DNA of 64,000 nucleotides from Vibrio fortis. GTDB taxonomy: Bacteria > Pseudomonadota > Gammaproteobacteria > Enterobacterales > Vibrionaceae. The notes under the pieces are model-generated. The model did no database searches and was not told the DNA's origin. It worked only from the letters and a program-made list of their open reading frames with translations. Below, piece by piece: positions 8,281-17,017 of the stretch. Location of the stretch: NCBI RefSeq assembly GCF_000695685.1, contig NZ_JFFR01000009.1, positions 62,001-126,000 of the forward strand. Direction: 5' to 3'. The position numbers were made by a program, and so were the translations under genes. How positions within the stretch are numbered: the stretch's first letter is position 1; each line of letters begins with the position of its first letter.

Positions 8281-9798
8281 TTAATTTTCACCACATTTTG
8301 AGTAACAGCTTGGCTGGCGCGGACACTCTCCACCTCGAGAACAAATGAGTCTTGCCTCTGTTTCTATCCCGCGTTCAATCCAGTTAATGTTTAGAATCTT
8401 CGCGATGGTCGTAAGATCCTTCTTGATATTGCGTGGAATAGCGACTGACCCGCCATTGTTTACACAGGAAGCTTTTAGCTGTTCTGCAATTTCTCGCGAA
8501 TTACCACCTTGCGCATCAATAGCTGGATTGAGGTCTATGCCTGCACACAATACGCGGTTATTACCCGCTGGGTCCGTCATATTGATGGATTCACAACAGT
8601 AGATTCGAGGCTCGTCGCCCACATTCAAAATTGAAATCTGAGCAGAGCTGCCGTCCCTAGGTTCTGATAATCGACGGAAAACTGCCCAGTGCTGACATGG
8701 GTCGGCTACCGTTCGCATGTTACCCCATGGAAGTGGGATTCCGTTGCCTCGATATACCGCCTTGAGTTTCCCTGGACCGTAAGCATCAAAGTAGTGCCAG
8801 TGAGGGTAGGGCGATACTACAGTCATTCTTCGCATCGCAACAGAGGGGGAAACCCCCGCTCTTTTGTGTACGTCGATTTCATAACCAGTTCTATCCAGTA
8901 GCTGTCTGAACGGCACTTTAGGGCAGAGTAGAGCACCAGCAAAGAAGCTAGACTCAAAGTCTCGCCACGCTTGTAGGATGTCTTGAGAGTTAAGCTGTGA
9001 AGACGTCTTGCTTTGGGCATCGTCCCAAGTGTTGTTATTGCCCACAGACAACACGCTCTTTAGCCCCTCTTTGCTGTGCAAAATACAGTGGCCAATGTAA
9101 ACAGCAAGGTCATACTTGAGGCGGGTTGGATATTCTTTAAGTATCTCATTGAGATAAATGGTGCCAGGAGGCTCAAAGAATGATGTGACTAATTGTTTCG
9201 CGTTTATCCCTAGTTCATCCACCACATCCTGTGGAGTGCGCGTTACCCAGCGAATTTGTATTCCTAATCCGCGAGCAATATCGATAAGGTCTTCAACACT
9301 TAAGTTAAGACGTTTCAGTCCTACCTCTTCGGCTGCGCGTTCCAAATCCGGGAAGTGGTTTTGGTTGCTTTCTTGATGCGCTCGGATGAGTAGGTGGGCA
9401 AATTGCCGTCCAGAAATGCCCGTTTGTGAGAGCATTTCTGGAATGGCAATCTGAAGAATGTCATTCGAGAACAGGAAACTTGGCTCTAAAGCCATTCCGC
9501 TTATCCCACCACGATTACCCTTGTCGGGGGTTATCGCTTGCTGTTCTGGCTCATCGTCCAAAAACCAAGTGGGATTTTTCTGAAAAACTTCTGCGATCAC
9601 CTCGAGCATATCAATACTCGGGACGCGTTTCCCTCGCTCAATCATAGAGAGATAAGAGACTGAAGGGGCGTACTCAGGATTCACTCTAATGCAACGAGCA
9701 GAGAGATCTTCCATAGTTAAATGGTTGCGTTTCCGTAGGTTACGTATCTTCGTACCCAAGAAATGAGATTGACGAACTAAACTTTTTGACAAGGCCAT
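8281..9798 (-). CDS. XRE-family regulator of the fatty-acyl (ScfR/RamB-like, DUF3612) type
   Basis: I choose the ATG at 9798 (505 residues) over a GTG at 9813 that would lie inside the operator repeats. An N-terminal helix-turn-helix (about residues 8-65: LGTKIRNLRKRNHLTMEDLS, then VSYLSMIERGKRVPS) is followed by a long sensor part of the kind seen in short-chain fatty acyl regulators such as RamB/PrpR types. The C-terminus has four cysteines (CSRGGECPRQPSCYSKC) that may bind metal. Relatives control glyoxylate or propionate metabolism, which fits the divergent malate-synthase-like gene. Three 14-bp-spaced repeats abut its start, suggesting autoregulation. Its 3' end faces the Qrr terminator 35 bases away. 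Confidence 0.82.
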   Translation of the reverse strand: MALSKSLVRQSHFLGTKIRNLRKRNHLTMEDLSARCIRVNPEYAPSVSYLSMIERGKRVPSIDMLEVIAEVFQKNPTWFLDDEPEQQAITPDKGNRGGISGMALEPSFLFSNDILQIAIPEMLSQTGISGRQFAHLLIRAHQESNQNHFPDLERAAEEVGLKRLNLSVEDLIDIARGLGIQIRWVTRTPQDVVDELGINAKQLVTSFFEPPGTIYLNEILKEYPTRLKYDLAVYIGHCILHSKEGLKSVLSVGNNNTWDDAQSKTSSQLNSQDILQAWRDFESSFFAGALLCPKVPFRQLLDRTGYEIDVHKRAGVSPSVAMRRMTVVSPYPHWHYFDAYGPGKLKAVYRGNGIPLPWGNMRTVADPCQHWAVFRRLSEPRDGSSAQISILNVGDEPRIYCCESINMTDPAGNNRVLCAGIDLNPAIDAQGGNSREIAEQLKASCVNNGGSVAIPRNIKKDLTTIAKILNINWIERGIETEARLICSRGGECPRQPSCYSKCGEN

Positions 9799-9800
9799 AT

Positions 9801-9880
9801 TTGTAAAATTCACATTGTAAAATTTTTGTTGTGAAATTGTAGGTAAAAAAGCGCTAGTCTACAAACTAAGCAATTCACAA
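9801..9880. promoter_or_regulatory. iterated operator between divergent genes
   Basis: TTGTAAAATT (9801-9810), TTGTAAAATT (9815-9824) and TTGTGAAATT (9829-9838) repeat with an exact 14-bp period, and an inverted version AATTCACAA occurs at 9872-9880. Placed immediately upstream of the XRE regulator, so most likely its own binding sites, controlling both divergent genes. Confidence 0.55.
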
Positions 9881-9983
9881 AATGACGAAGAAATTAAACG
9901 TTTGTTTGGAATAATTGCTCTAGGGCACACATTTGCTATGAAAATCGATGAATTTTCATCGGACTGGTCAAGAGGGAAAGACT

Positions 9984-10577
9984 ATGAATATGCTGACATT
10001 CGATAAAACTGAAATCCAAAAACAATCTAAGCCATTTATCGCTGAAGCTGTCTTTGCCGTGGAGACGCTCAGTGCAAACCAGCAAACGGAAAAACAGATT
10101 AAAGCAAAACAGCTACTAGACCGTCTGTTTCCACTAGAGAATGGTTCACATCAAGACGTAACTAGCTATGTAATCGATTACCGTCATATCATGGCATATT
10201 TCAAAGATGGTCAACACAGCGGACTTAAACATCCTAAGCAGTTTGTTGCCTACATGGGCGAGAAATGCGACCCAGATTCAATTTTGTTCCGTGATGGAAG
10301 CGGTAGTCACCTTGAAGTAATGTTTGGTTGCCACAAAGGGACAGGGCGTATCGAACTGGTTGATATTGATGATATCCAGTTGGAGACTTGTACGACTTTC
10401 GGTCAATCACCAATGGAAGCGACTCAATCTGAACAGCGCGAAACCGCTGCCTTACGTCACTGGATCAGTCTGGTTCAAGGTGATGAGAAGGGTAAGCCGA
10501 AGGCGTGTAGTGAAGACAAAGAATTTCGTGCAAAAAGTGGCGAAGATTACTGCTTAAATTACTGCTACAACATTTAA
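9984..10577 (+). CDS. stand-alone malate synthase G clasp-like domain
   Basis: 197 residues from the ATG at 9984, which has GAGGGAAAG upstream; an ATG 36 bases earlier lacks a ribosome site. Residues about 43-140 resemble domain II (alpha/beta clasp) of malate synthase G: LLDRLFPLENGSHQDV compares with LDESLPLENGSYQDV of E. coli GlcB as I remember it, followed by LKHPKQFVAYMG, like LRTPAQFVGYRG, and SILFRDGSGSHLEV, like CILLKNNGLHIEL. The TIM barrel with the catalytic Arg and Asp is absent, so it cannot be a synthase by itself. The Cys-rich C-terminus (AKSGEDYCLNYCYNI) is unlike GlcB. Divergent from a fatty-acyl-type regulator; a role in glyoxylate or acetyl-CoA sensing is only inference. Confidence 0.7.
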   Translation: MNMLTFDKTEIQKQSKPFIAEAVFAVETLSANQQTEKQIKAKQLLDRLFPLENGSHQDVTSYVIDYRHIMAYFKDGQHSGLKHPKQFVAYMGEKCDPDSILFRDGSGSHLEVMFGCHKGTGRIELVDIDDIQLETCTTFGQSPMEATQSEQRETAALRHWISLVQGDEKGKPKACSEDKEFRAKSGEDYCLNYCYNI

Positions 10578-10630
10578 GTGCTTATAAGGGACACTGACAA
10601 CGTTAAATGGCTAATGTGCTTCTAAGAAAA

Positions 10631-10662
10631 ACAAAGCCCCGTCTATATTGATGGGGCTTTGT
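10631..10662. terminator. bidirectional terminator
   Basis: 10-bp perfect stem ACAAAGCCCC (10631-10640) / GGGGCTTTGT (10653-10662). The T tract is on the minus strand (TTTTTCTT), so it should stop the reverse GGDEF gene well and the forward gene less efficiently. Confidence 0.75.
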
Positions 10663-10773
10663 CGATTATTGAGGGCAAACTAACACAACCTAGGCCGTGA
10701 CACAGTGCTTTTACACTTACAGCTTGAGAGTGACAGTCTTTAGACAACAACCATTCGAGCAATAGTAATCAGC

Positions 10774-11790
10774 TTATAATGGCATAACTCGATTTCGCCC
10801 TAGAGACTTAGCTTCGTATAGAAGCTTATCAGCACGTTCGATCAATGAATCGGCCGTTTCGTTTGGTTGTAGCTCGGCAACACCGAATGAAGCGGTAATG
10901 TTACCCACTTGCTCGCCACTGCGACGATCTTTAATCGAAAGCTTTTCTAGAGAGCGGCGACTCGTATCAGCGATCTGACGTGCGATACGCAATGACTTAT
11001 TAGGAATGATCATCGCGAACTCTTCGCCACCAAAACGGTAAGCTGAGATACCATCACGACAAGCCATCTTGAGTTTACGCGCAATGCCTTTTAAGACCGT
11101 ATCGCCAAACAGGTGACCGTAAGTATCATTGAAGGTTTTGAAGTGGTCGATGTCCAACAGCACCAAACACAGTGCCTGATCAGATTCGCACAACATGTGC
11201 AGGTCTTTATTGAAAGAGCGACGATTATAAAGAGTGGTTAGGCTGTCAAAGAGTGCGTCTTTTTGCACCTCTACCAGCTGACTTTTTAGTTTACTGATCT
11301 CAGAAGTCGCGGCATTCAGTTGTGAATTCAGAAATTGGGTAGAGTGACGAATATTTTGTGATTCAGACACCAACTGACGAACAAGAGACATCACCTCATC
11401 AATCGACATACTGTTGTTATCGACTTGGGATAAGTCTTCGAAGCTCTTGTCGATCATTTCAGAGAACGCCGATGTATCGGTTAGTGTGTCATTCATCGAA
11501 CTCGATACTTCAGAAACCAACAACTCTAGATTGGCACGCAAATCATTAATGGTGGTTTCGGATTTACTCGCAACGTAGTCGTTGTACAGCTGCTCACCAA
11601 GTGCTGGTGGACAGATACCATAATGTTCTAACACACCGTCCATGTCTTTGTTGAGTTGTGGAATGGCGTTGTCTACATAGGTGTACCACAGGGCGTAGTT
11701 TGCAGGTGTGGTAGACACTCTATTTTTCATCATAAGTGGCACCGCTTTCTTTAAATTTGCGGTGGATTTCTGAAATTCGTCTTTCTTCAT
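10774..11790 (-). CDS. cytoplasmic diguanylate cyclase (GGEEF)
   Basis: 338 residues with no membrane helix. The N-terminal half is helical and probably coiled coil (about residues 75-175), with a conserved start of the form LMMKNRVSTTPANYALWYTY seen in many Vibrio soluble cyclases. The C-terminal GGDEF domain has the active variant GGEEF at residues 254-258 and the usual DIDHFKTFNDTYGH nucleotide-binding stretch. The inhibitory site is not canonical (RDGI in place of RxxD), so product inhibition may be weak. Monocistronic, ended by the hairpin at 10631-10662. Confidence 0.92.
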   Translation of the reverse strand: MKKDEFQKSTANLKKAVPLMMKNRVSTTPANYALWYTYVDNAIPQLNKDMDGVLEHYGICPPALGEQLYNDYVASKSETTINDLRANLELLVSEVSSSMNDTLTDTSAFSEMIDKSFEDLSQVDNNSMSIDEVMSLVRQLVSESQNIRHSTQFLNSQLNAATSEISKLKSQLVEVQKDALFDSLTTLYNRRSFNKDLHMLCESDQALCLVLLDIDHFKTFNDTYGHLFGDTVLKGIARKLKMACRDGISAYRFGGEEFAMIIPNKSLRIARQIADTSRRSLEKLSIKDRRSGEQVGNITASFGVAELQPNETADSLIERADKLLYEAKSLGRNRVMPL

Positions 11791-12040
11791 TATCTTACTT
11801 GCAGATATATAAACCAGCTAAATCTAACGTGAACTCAAGACTAGCGGATTTTCGCTCTATTTGCTTTAAAAATTATACGATTAATGGATGCGGGTTATAT
11901 AAATTACCTCATTTTCTGTGGGTTTTTGTGTTACTAAGTATTTATTGGGCAAGATGTCACCAAATGAGACCTTGCAAGGTATTGGTTTGGTGAATGTAAT
12001 GGGGTGGGAGTGATAGTAACTATTTGTGAGCAGAAACAAA

Positions 12041-12066
12041 AAAGCGCCGGTAAAAACCAGCGCTTT
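12041..12066 (-). terminator. cold-shock gene terminator
   Basis: Stem AAAGCGC-C-GG / CC-A-GCGCTTT around a TAAAAA loop, followed on the minus strand by six T. Confidence 0.8.
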
Positions 12067-12089
12067 AAAATCTTTTTAGCTAGAAGCTA

Positions 12090-12302
12090 TTATTGAGCAA
12101 CAACGTTAGCTGCTTGTAGGCCTTTTTGACCGTTTTCAACTTCGAAAGAAACCTTTTGGCCTTCTTTCAGAGTTTTGAAACCTTCAGAAACGATAGCACG
12201 GAAGTGAACGAATACGTCAGCACCGCCGTTATCTTGAGAAATGAAGCCGAAACCTTTCTCTTCGTTAAACCATTTTACAGTACCAGTATTTGTGTTAGAC
12301 AT
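12090..12302 (-). CDS. CspA-family cold-shock protein
   Basis: 70 residues from the ATG at 12302, preceded by AAGGGAC. A single OB-fold cold-shock domain with both RNA-binding motifs intact: [15 protein letters not shown] (RNP1-type, KGFGFI) and DVFVHF (RNP2-type). Members bind single-stranded RNA and melt secondary structure, acting as RNA chaperones; some are cold induced and some constitutive. A gene-free stretch of more than 300 bases upstream could hold the long structured leader typical of cold-induced csp mRNAs, but I cannot verify that. Confidence 0.95.
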   Translation of the reverse strand: MSNTNTGTVKWFNEEKGFGFISQDNGGADVFVHFRAIVSEGFKTLKEGQKVSFEVENGQKGLQAANVVAQ

Positions 12303-12659
12303 AATTTGTCCCTTATTCAAAAAATTACTAAATTGTTGATTGCATTAATGCAATGCGCTGATAATTGAATTATTTAATATTGCTAAGAAATAAGGAAAAA
12401 CTACTTACAAAAACGGGTAACGATTTTACTTGTCAATTTTACTTTGGTTCTAACTTAAATAACTCCGGCTAACAGAGCAAGAGCATGTTAACACAGTCTG
12501 CATCGTTGTACACACATTCATTACGAATTTGGCGACTTTTTTGCCGCTTAGGGCAGAAAAAATAAGGGCTTGCTGATTTTGCAGCGGTTACGTTTTCACT
12601 CTAATCGACAAACAAAAAAGGAAGCTAACTCGCTTCCTTTTCTATCAGTGTAGACGATA
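12303..12659. other. csp upstream region and codA terminator
   Basis: Holds the cold-shock gene's promoter and leader on the minus strand and, at 12616-12641, the codA terminator. AT-rich with no reading frame worth reporting and no further clear motif. Confidence 0.5.
12616..12641 (-). terminator. codBA terminator
   Basis: 10-bp perfect stem AAAAGGAAGC / GCTTCCTTTT with loop TAACTC, followed on the minus strand by T residues. Confidence 0.85.
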
Positions 12660-13937
12660 CTAACGTTTAAAGTTAATTGCTTCTGATTTATCTAGGTTAA
12701 TTTTGGTTTGCGCAGGCTGTGTTTCTGCGATCACCTTACCATGGCGCACTGAGTACTGAACGGGTACTTGGCGGCGTACAGCATCAAAACCATTTTCAGC
12801 TGGAAGAATCAACAAGCTACCTGGTTTACCCACTTCAATGCCGAACTTGTCTTGGATATTCAGTGTGCGAGCAGAGTTTTTGCTGATCAAATCTAATGAT
12901 TGGTTGATTTGATCGTAACCCATCACTTGCGTGACGTGCAGCCCCATATGCAGGACTTGCAGCATGTTTGCTGTGCCAAGTGGATACCACGGGTCGAAAA
13001 CATCATCATGGCCAAAACATACGTTGATGTTTGATGCGAGCATCTCTTTCACTCGAGTTACGCCTCGGCGTTTCGGATAGTCATCGAAGCGACCTTGTAG
13101 GTGAATGTTCACCAATGGGTTTGCAACGAAGTTGATGCCTGACATACGTAACAAGCGGAACAGACGAGACGCGTAAGCCCCATTGTAAGAGCCCATCGCG
13201 GTAGTGTGGCTCGCTGTAACCTTATCGCCCATCTCAAACTTGTGTGCAAGAGCAGCTAAGGTTTCCACGAAGCGAGACTGCTCATCATCGATTTCGTCAC
13301 AGTGAACGTCAATTAGGCGGTCGTATTTGCGTGCAAGTTCAAATACGTAATGAAGAGACTCAACGCCGTATTCACGAGTGAATTCGAAATGAGGAATCGC
13401 ACCGATGACATCGGCACCTAACTGTACCGCTTCTTCTAGCAGCTCTTTACCGTTCGGGTAAGAAAGAATGCCTTCCTGTGGGAACGCAACGATCTGGATA
13501 TCAACCCATTCTTTCATCTCTTCACGAACTTCAATCATCGCTTTGAGTGCGATAAGTGTCGGGTCTGAAACGTCAACGTGAGTACGAACATGCTGAACAC
13601 CGTTAGCAATCTGCCATTTCAGGGTCTGCTTCGCTCGCGTTTTTACATCTTCAATTGACAGTAACTCTTTGCGCTCCGCCCAGCGTTCAATACCCTCAAA
13701 AAGCGTACCGGAGATGTTCCAGTTTGGTTCACCTGCTGTTTGAGTTGTATCTAGGTGGATGTGCGGCTCACAGAAAGGAGTAACCGCAATGCCGCCTTGA
13801 GCATCAAGAGTGTCACCTTGATGATCAATCTGATCATCATTGTCTAGAATGCGACTGAATTGACCATTTTCAATCAGAATTTGTTTCAAGCCATCTTGGT
13901 CTTGAAGCTTCGCGTTCTTGATCAATAAGGTTGTCAT
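12660..13937 (-). CDS. codA: cytosine deaminase
   Basis: 425 residues, nearly colinear with E. coli CodA. Converts cytosine to uracil and ammonia for pyrimidine salvage in the cytosol. Amidohydrolase metal and catalytic motifs are intact: [17 protein letters not shown] near residue 60, [29 protein letters not shown], and [18 protein letters not shown], which carries the metal-binding aspartate. Lies nine bases after codB and is surely co-transcribed with it; a strong terminator follows. The pair codB-codA is the E. coli arrangement. Confidence 0.97.
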   Translation of the reverse strand: MTTLLIKNAKLQDQDGLKQILIENGQFSRILDNDDQIDHQGDTLDAQGGIAVTPFCEPHIHLDTTQTAGEPNWNISGTLFEGIERWAERKELLSIEDVKTRAKQTLKWQIANGVQHVRTHVDVSDPTLIALKAMIEVREEMKEWVDIQIVAFPQEGILSYPNGKELLEEAVQLGADVIGAIPHFEFTREYGVESLHYVFELARKYDRLIDVHCDEIDDEQSRFVETLAALAHKFEMGDKVTASHTTAMGSYNGAYASRLFRLLRMSGINFVANPLVNIHLQGRFDDYPKRRGVTRVKEMLASNINVCFGHDDVFDPWYPLGTANMLQVLHMGLHVTQVMGYDQINQSLDLISKNSARTLNIQDKFGIEVGKPGSLLILPAENGFDAVRRQVPVQYSVRHGKVIAETQPAQTKINLDKSEAINFKR

Positions 13938-13946
13938 AATGTTTCC

Positions 13947-15185
13947 TTAAGCCGTCTGAGACTTCAGAGCGTTTTTGTTCATAAGAGGGTTGAGCACTAG
14001 GTAGCTGATAGCGCCGCCTAACACAGCGTTGATAGGAACAACACCTGGTAGGAAGTGACCTGCAGCAACACCAATTGCAACCGCGATAATGCCAGCCCAA
14101 TTCACGGTTTGGAACTCTGCTTTTGCAAAATCTTTGTAGCGTTTACGGTTAGCAAAGAAATCGGCGATGATAACGCCACCGATCGGTGGAATCGCAAGCG
14201 ACAGGAACGTTAGCCAGCCTACAAAGTTGTTGTACAACCAAAGCGCGAAAATCGTACCAATGATGCCGTTCATGATCGACATTAGTGTACTCGAACGACC
14301 TGTGATGTTTGAGAAACCTAGCCCCGATGCGTACAGCGCGTTTTCGTTGGTTGTCCAAATGTTCAGACCTAATACGATAATAGCAGGAAGCAGTAGACCT
14401 TGAGCGATCATCACATCAGAGATGTCTGATTGGCCCGTCGCCGCTGCGCCTGCTGCGCCAAAGATGAACATTAGCGAGTTACCGATGAAGAAAGCGACCA
14501 TAGTAACCAGAACTGCGCTTGCTGGTTTTTTACCAAAGCGGACAAAATCGGCAGTGAGCGTACCTGCACTAACGAAAGAGCCTACAACCATAGCCAGCGC
14601 CATAGAGAAATCCATCGGGGTTTCTGGTTTGATAAGCTGAAGTTGTTCCAAGCCGCCAACGCTGTCTACAGCCGTCATCACTGAGTAGCCACCTAAGATT
14701 GCAATTGCAGGAACAGCAATCGCCGATAAGACCATCAAGGCTTTGATTCCGAAGTACACTGTCGCCGTCATCAACAAGCCTGAAACAATAATTAGGGTAT
14801 TTGTATCAATACCAGTCGCTTTCTGTACTGGAATTGCGAACATTGCTACGCCAACGCCGAACCAGCCAACTTGTGTGCCGCCAAGGAGAGCTGAAGGAAG
14901 CCAAGAGCCTTTAGTACCAAAAGAGAATCGAGCGAGAAGGTGGGTTGAGAGGCCAGTAGAAGAGCCGATGTAGCCAAGAAAAGAAGTGTAAATACCAAGG
15001 ATTAGGTTACCGATAAGAACGGCGAGGAAGAAATCATTGAAGGAGAGACCAGTACCGAGCGAACCGCCTGTCCACATACTTGCGGAGAAGAAAGTCAAAC
15101 CTAACATTACCATTGTTAATGAAGCGACTCCTTTCCTAGCCGATGTTGGAACCGGCCCTAGACTGTAGTTATTATCCGCAGCCAT
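13947..15185 (-). CDS. codB: cytosine permease
   Basis: 412 residues with about twelve hydrophobic helices, of the NCS1 family. Imports cytosine for CodA. The first cytoplasmic segment and SMWTGGSLGTGLSFNDF near residues 36-52, and GFSNITGRSS in the later half, match the family. ATG at 15185 with GGAGG just upstream (TTGCGGAGGTAAAAA). First gene of codBA. A palindrome GGAAAACGTTTTCC about 190 bases upstream resembles a PurR operator, the known regulator of codBA in E. coli. Confidence 0.96.
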   Translation of the reverse strand: MAADNNYSLGPVPTSARKGVASLTMVMLGLTFFSASMWTGGSLGTGLSFNDFFLAVLIGNLILGIYTSFLGYIGSSTGLSTHLLARFSFGTKGSWLPSALLGGTQVGWFGVGVAMFAIPVQKATGIDTNTLIIVSGLLMTATVYFGIKALMVLSAIAVPAIAILGGYSVMTAVDSVGGLEQLQLIKPETPMDFSMALAMVVGSFVSAGTLTADFVRFGKKPASAVLVTMVAFFIGNSLMFIFGAAGAAATGQSDISDVMIAQGLLLPAIIVLGLNIWTTNENALYASGLGFSNITGRSSTLMSIMNGIIGTIFALWLYNNFVGWLTFLSLAIPPIGGVIIADFFANRKRYKDFAKAEFQTVNWAGIIAVAIGVAAGHFLPGVVPINAVLGGAISYLVLNPLMNKNALKSQTA

Positions 15186-15485
15186 TTTTTACCTCCGCAA
15201 TTTATAAATTAAACTAATTACGCTCGCCATATTTCAGACAAACGTGCGCATTATGGTGATATAAATCACATAGTCAATGTTGTTTTTGTCATTAAGCTAC
15301 CTAAAAGTCAGTATGATAATTTTATTTTTAATTAAAACAATTGCTTGTAGGTTTGTGTTTTTTTAATTTTTTATAAGGAAAACGTTTTCCAATAGAGGTT
15401 GTGTTTCTTTTGGAGGGGCTTGGCTATGAAAATTGGTTGTTATTGGGATGAATAGGTGTCTGTAAATTTTTGCAGAAATTTAGAC
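15186..15485. promoter_or_regulatory. codBA upstream region
   Basis: 300 bases between codB and the second Qrr gene, AT-rich. Contains the palindrome at 15377-15390 and no gene. Both flanking genes read leftward, so incomplete termination of the Qrr RNA would run into codB. Confidence 0.5.
15377..15390. promoter_or_regulatory. PurR-like (LacI-family) operator
   Basis: Perfect 14-bp palindrome GGAAAACGTTTTCC with central CG, as in LacI/PurR-family operators (PurR core GCAAACGTTTGC). Upstream of codBA, which is a PurR target in E. coli. Base differences from the PurR consensus leave the identity of the regulator open. Confidence 0.5.
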
Positions 15486-15593
15486 AAAAAAATAGCCAAC
15501 TGCAAAATGGCAATTGGCTTATATATAGTGTGAACAATGTAGGTTCACTAACAACGTCAGTTGGCTAGGTGACCCTCGGCTTAAGAAGGGTCA
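15486..15593 (-). ncRNA. qrr: Qrr quorum regulatory small RNA (copy B)
   Basis: About 108 nt on the minus strand. The first 53 nt are identical to copy A (8138 onward), including the first stem-loop and the pairing region CTGACGTTGTTAGTGAAC. Differences begin in the second loop, and the terminator stem has its own sequence (AGCCAA...TTGGCT, ending in seven T at 15492-15486). A sigma-54 promoter and a perfect LuxO-type site lie upstream, so it should be activated together with copy A at low cell density. The short forward reading frame over this locus is an artefact of the RNA gene. Confidence 0.93.
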
Positions 15594-15603
15594 CTAGTAT
15601 TAT

Positions 15604-15620
15604 TGCAGGTAGTGTGCCAA
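15604..15620 (-). promoter_or_regulatory. sigma-54 promoter of the second qrr gene
   Basis: Minus strand TTGGCAC-ACTACC-TGCA: GG (15618-15617) and GC (15606-15605) ten bases apart, and 12 bases before the predicted +1 exactly as in copy A. Confidence 0.88.
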
Positions 15621-15680
15621 CTTTTACAGGCCCATTTTCGGCTGTTTTATATCAATTTGATGCGTATTTGACCGTTGTTT

Positions 15681-15693
15681 TTGCAATTTGCAA
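15681..15693 (-). promoter_or_regulatory. LuxO-type activator site of the second qrr gene
   Basis: TTGCAATTTGCAA, a perfect match to TTGCAWWWTGCAA; a degenerate second copy follows at about 15697-15709. Distance to the promoter is similar to copy A. Confidence 0.85.
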
Positions 15694-15793
15694 TTCCAAA
15701 TTGCGAATGGCACATAAATGCAATGTATTGAATAATAAAAAAGGCCAGCAAAACGCTGACCTTGTTGTTTCTTAGTTTGTTGGAGCGTATCCG

Positions 15794-17017
15794 TTATATC
15801 GAGTAGAAGAAGTACAGCTGAGATTTCATTCGAATAATGATGCCACGAATTACATCTAAGAATGCCATAAAGCTGATCGGCTTCTCACCACTGACCCATG
15901 CAAGACCAACTGAGCCGACGGGAATGTCATAGCCTTCGGTTTCCTCAACCTTCAAACGAACGAAGTGGTGTTTATTCTGTAAGTTCTTGCCTGTCGTTGC
16001 TCGAACCGATTCATCGATACCCAGTAGCGTTGCTTGCGCTTCACCTGTTGCCTCAACAATGCCTTCCACCGTTGCAGAGAAGATCTTACCCGGATACACC
16101 GCTGTTGCGAACTCCGCTGGTTGACCCACTTTAATGTTACGAATCGCTTGGTGATTCACACGCATCAGTACGTACTTCTCTTCGGTGTACATCTGAATAC
16201 GTGGCATCATCGATACACGTTGACCTTCACGAAGAATGAAGTTAGTAACAAAGCCATCTGTTGGTGCGGTTACCTTAGTGCTTTTTAAATCCCATTCCGC
16301 TTGAGCCAATGTAGAGATTGCCGTGTCTACGTCAGTCTGCTTTTTAGTGACATTGGTTTCTGCTTTTTGAATGTTTAGTTTAGCGTTTTCGGTATCTACC
16401 TTTTTCTTACTAAGCTCAGACTTCAGTGTCGTCAGGTTGTGTTTCGCCAAATCGACAGTAGCTGTTTGCTGATCAATGTCCGATTCCGTAATCGTATGCT
16501 CTACCACGCTGTTTTGACGCAAATAGCGTTTAAGTGTTTTCTCTTGCAGTACAAGGTCAGTTTTCGCAGACTCAATTTTTGCTTCTGTCGAATTGATGTC
16601 TTCGAGTGATGACTTATACGAAATCTTCGCGATATCGACTTCTTGACGCGCTGTTTCTAGAGCAACTTGCGCTGAATTAAGCTGAATCTTTGCCTTGTCA
16701 CGAGCAATGACATATTTGGTGTCATCAATTTCATAGATAAGCTGGCCTTCTTCTACATCTTGGTTCGGTGTGATGTGAACCTTAGTTGTTTTACCTGACA
16801 CTGCTGTTGAATCCGGTCGCAGCTGAATATGCGGCGATTGGACTACAGAGCCGCCTGACAGATCCATCGGGGTATAGTTAATCAATCCAACCCATACAAA
16901 CAGCAACCACGATGTACCACCTAGGTAAGCAAACGCTTTGGTTCCTTTGTTCCAAGGCATACCGACTAATCTAAGCAGATAAATGAAAAGAGCCCAAATA
17001 GCTAAACCTTCTAACAT
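15794..17017 (-). CDS. HlyD/EmrA-family membrane fusion protein
   Basis: 407 residues. Two hydrophobic segments at the N-terminus (about 3-20 and 29-47), then a periplasmic adaptor: first half of a lipoyl-like domain (TTKVHITPNQDVEEGQLIYEI), a long coiled coil at about 105-240, the second lipoyl half (STKVTAPTDGFVTNFILREG) and a beta-barrel end. Such adaptors bridge an inner-membrane pump to an outer-membrane channel, but no pump gene is next to it. The start ATG overlaps the end of the preceding small membrane gene by seven bases, so they form a two-gene unit. Substrate unknown. Confidence 0.85.
   Translation of the reverse strand: MLEGLAIWALFIYLLRLVGMPWNKGTKAFAYLGGTSWLLFVWVGLINYTPMDLSGGSVVQSPHIQLRPDSTAVSGKTTKVHITPNQDVEEGQLIYEIDDTKYVIARDKAKIQLNSAQVALETARQEVDIAKISYKSSLEDINSTEAKIESAKTDLVLQEKTLKRYLRQNSVVEHTITESDIDQQTATVDLAKHNLTTLKSELSKKKVDTENAKLNIQKAETNVTKKQTDVDTAISTLAQAEWDLKSTKVTAPTDGFVTNFILREGQRVSMMPRIQMYTEEKYVLMRVNHQAIRNIKVGQPAEFATAVYPGKIFSATVEGIVEATGEAQATLLGIDESVRATTGKNLQNKHHFVRLKVEETEGYDIPVGSVGLAWVSGEKPISFMAFLDVIRGIIIRMKSQLYFFYSI

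Noticed and set aside
8281..9813. GTG at 9813 as the start of the XRE regulator
   Set aside because: It lies within the operator repeats and lacks a ribosome site; the ATG at 9798 keeps the full helix-turn-helix.
15569..15775. 68-codon forward frame over the second Qrr locus
   Set aside because: Mirror of the frame above; it lies on Qrr copy B and its promoter, with no ribosome site.
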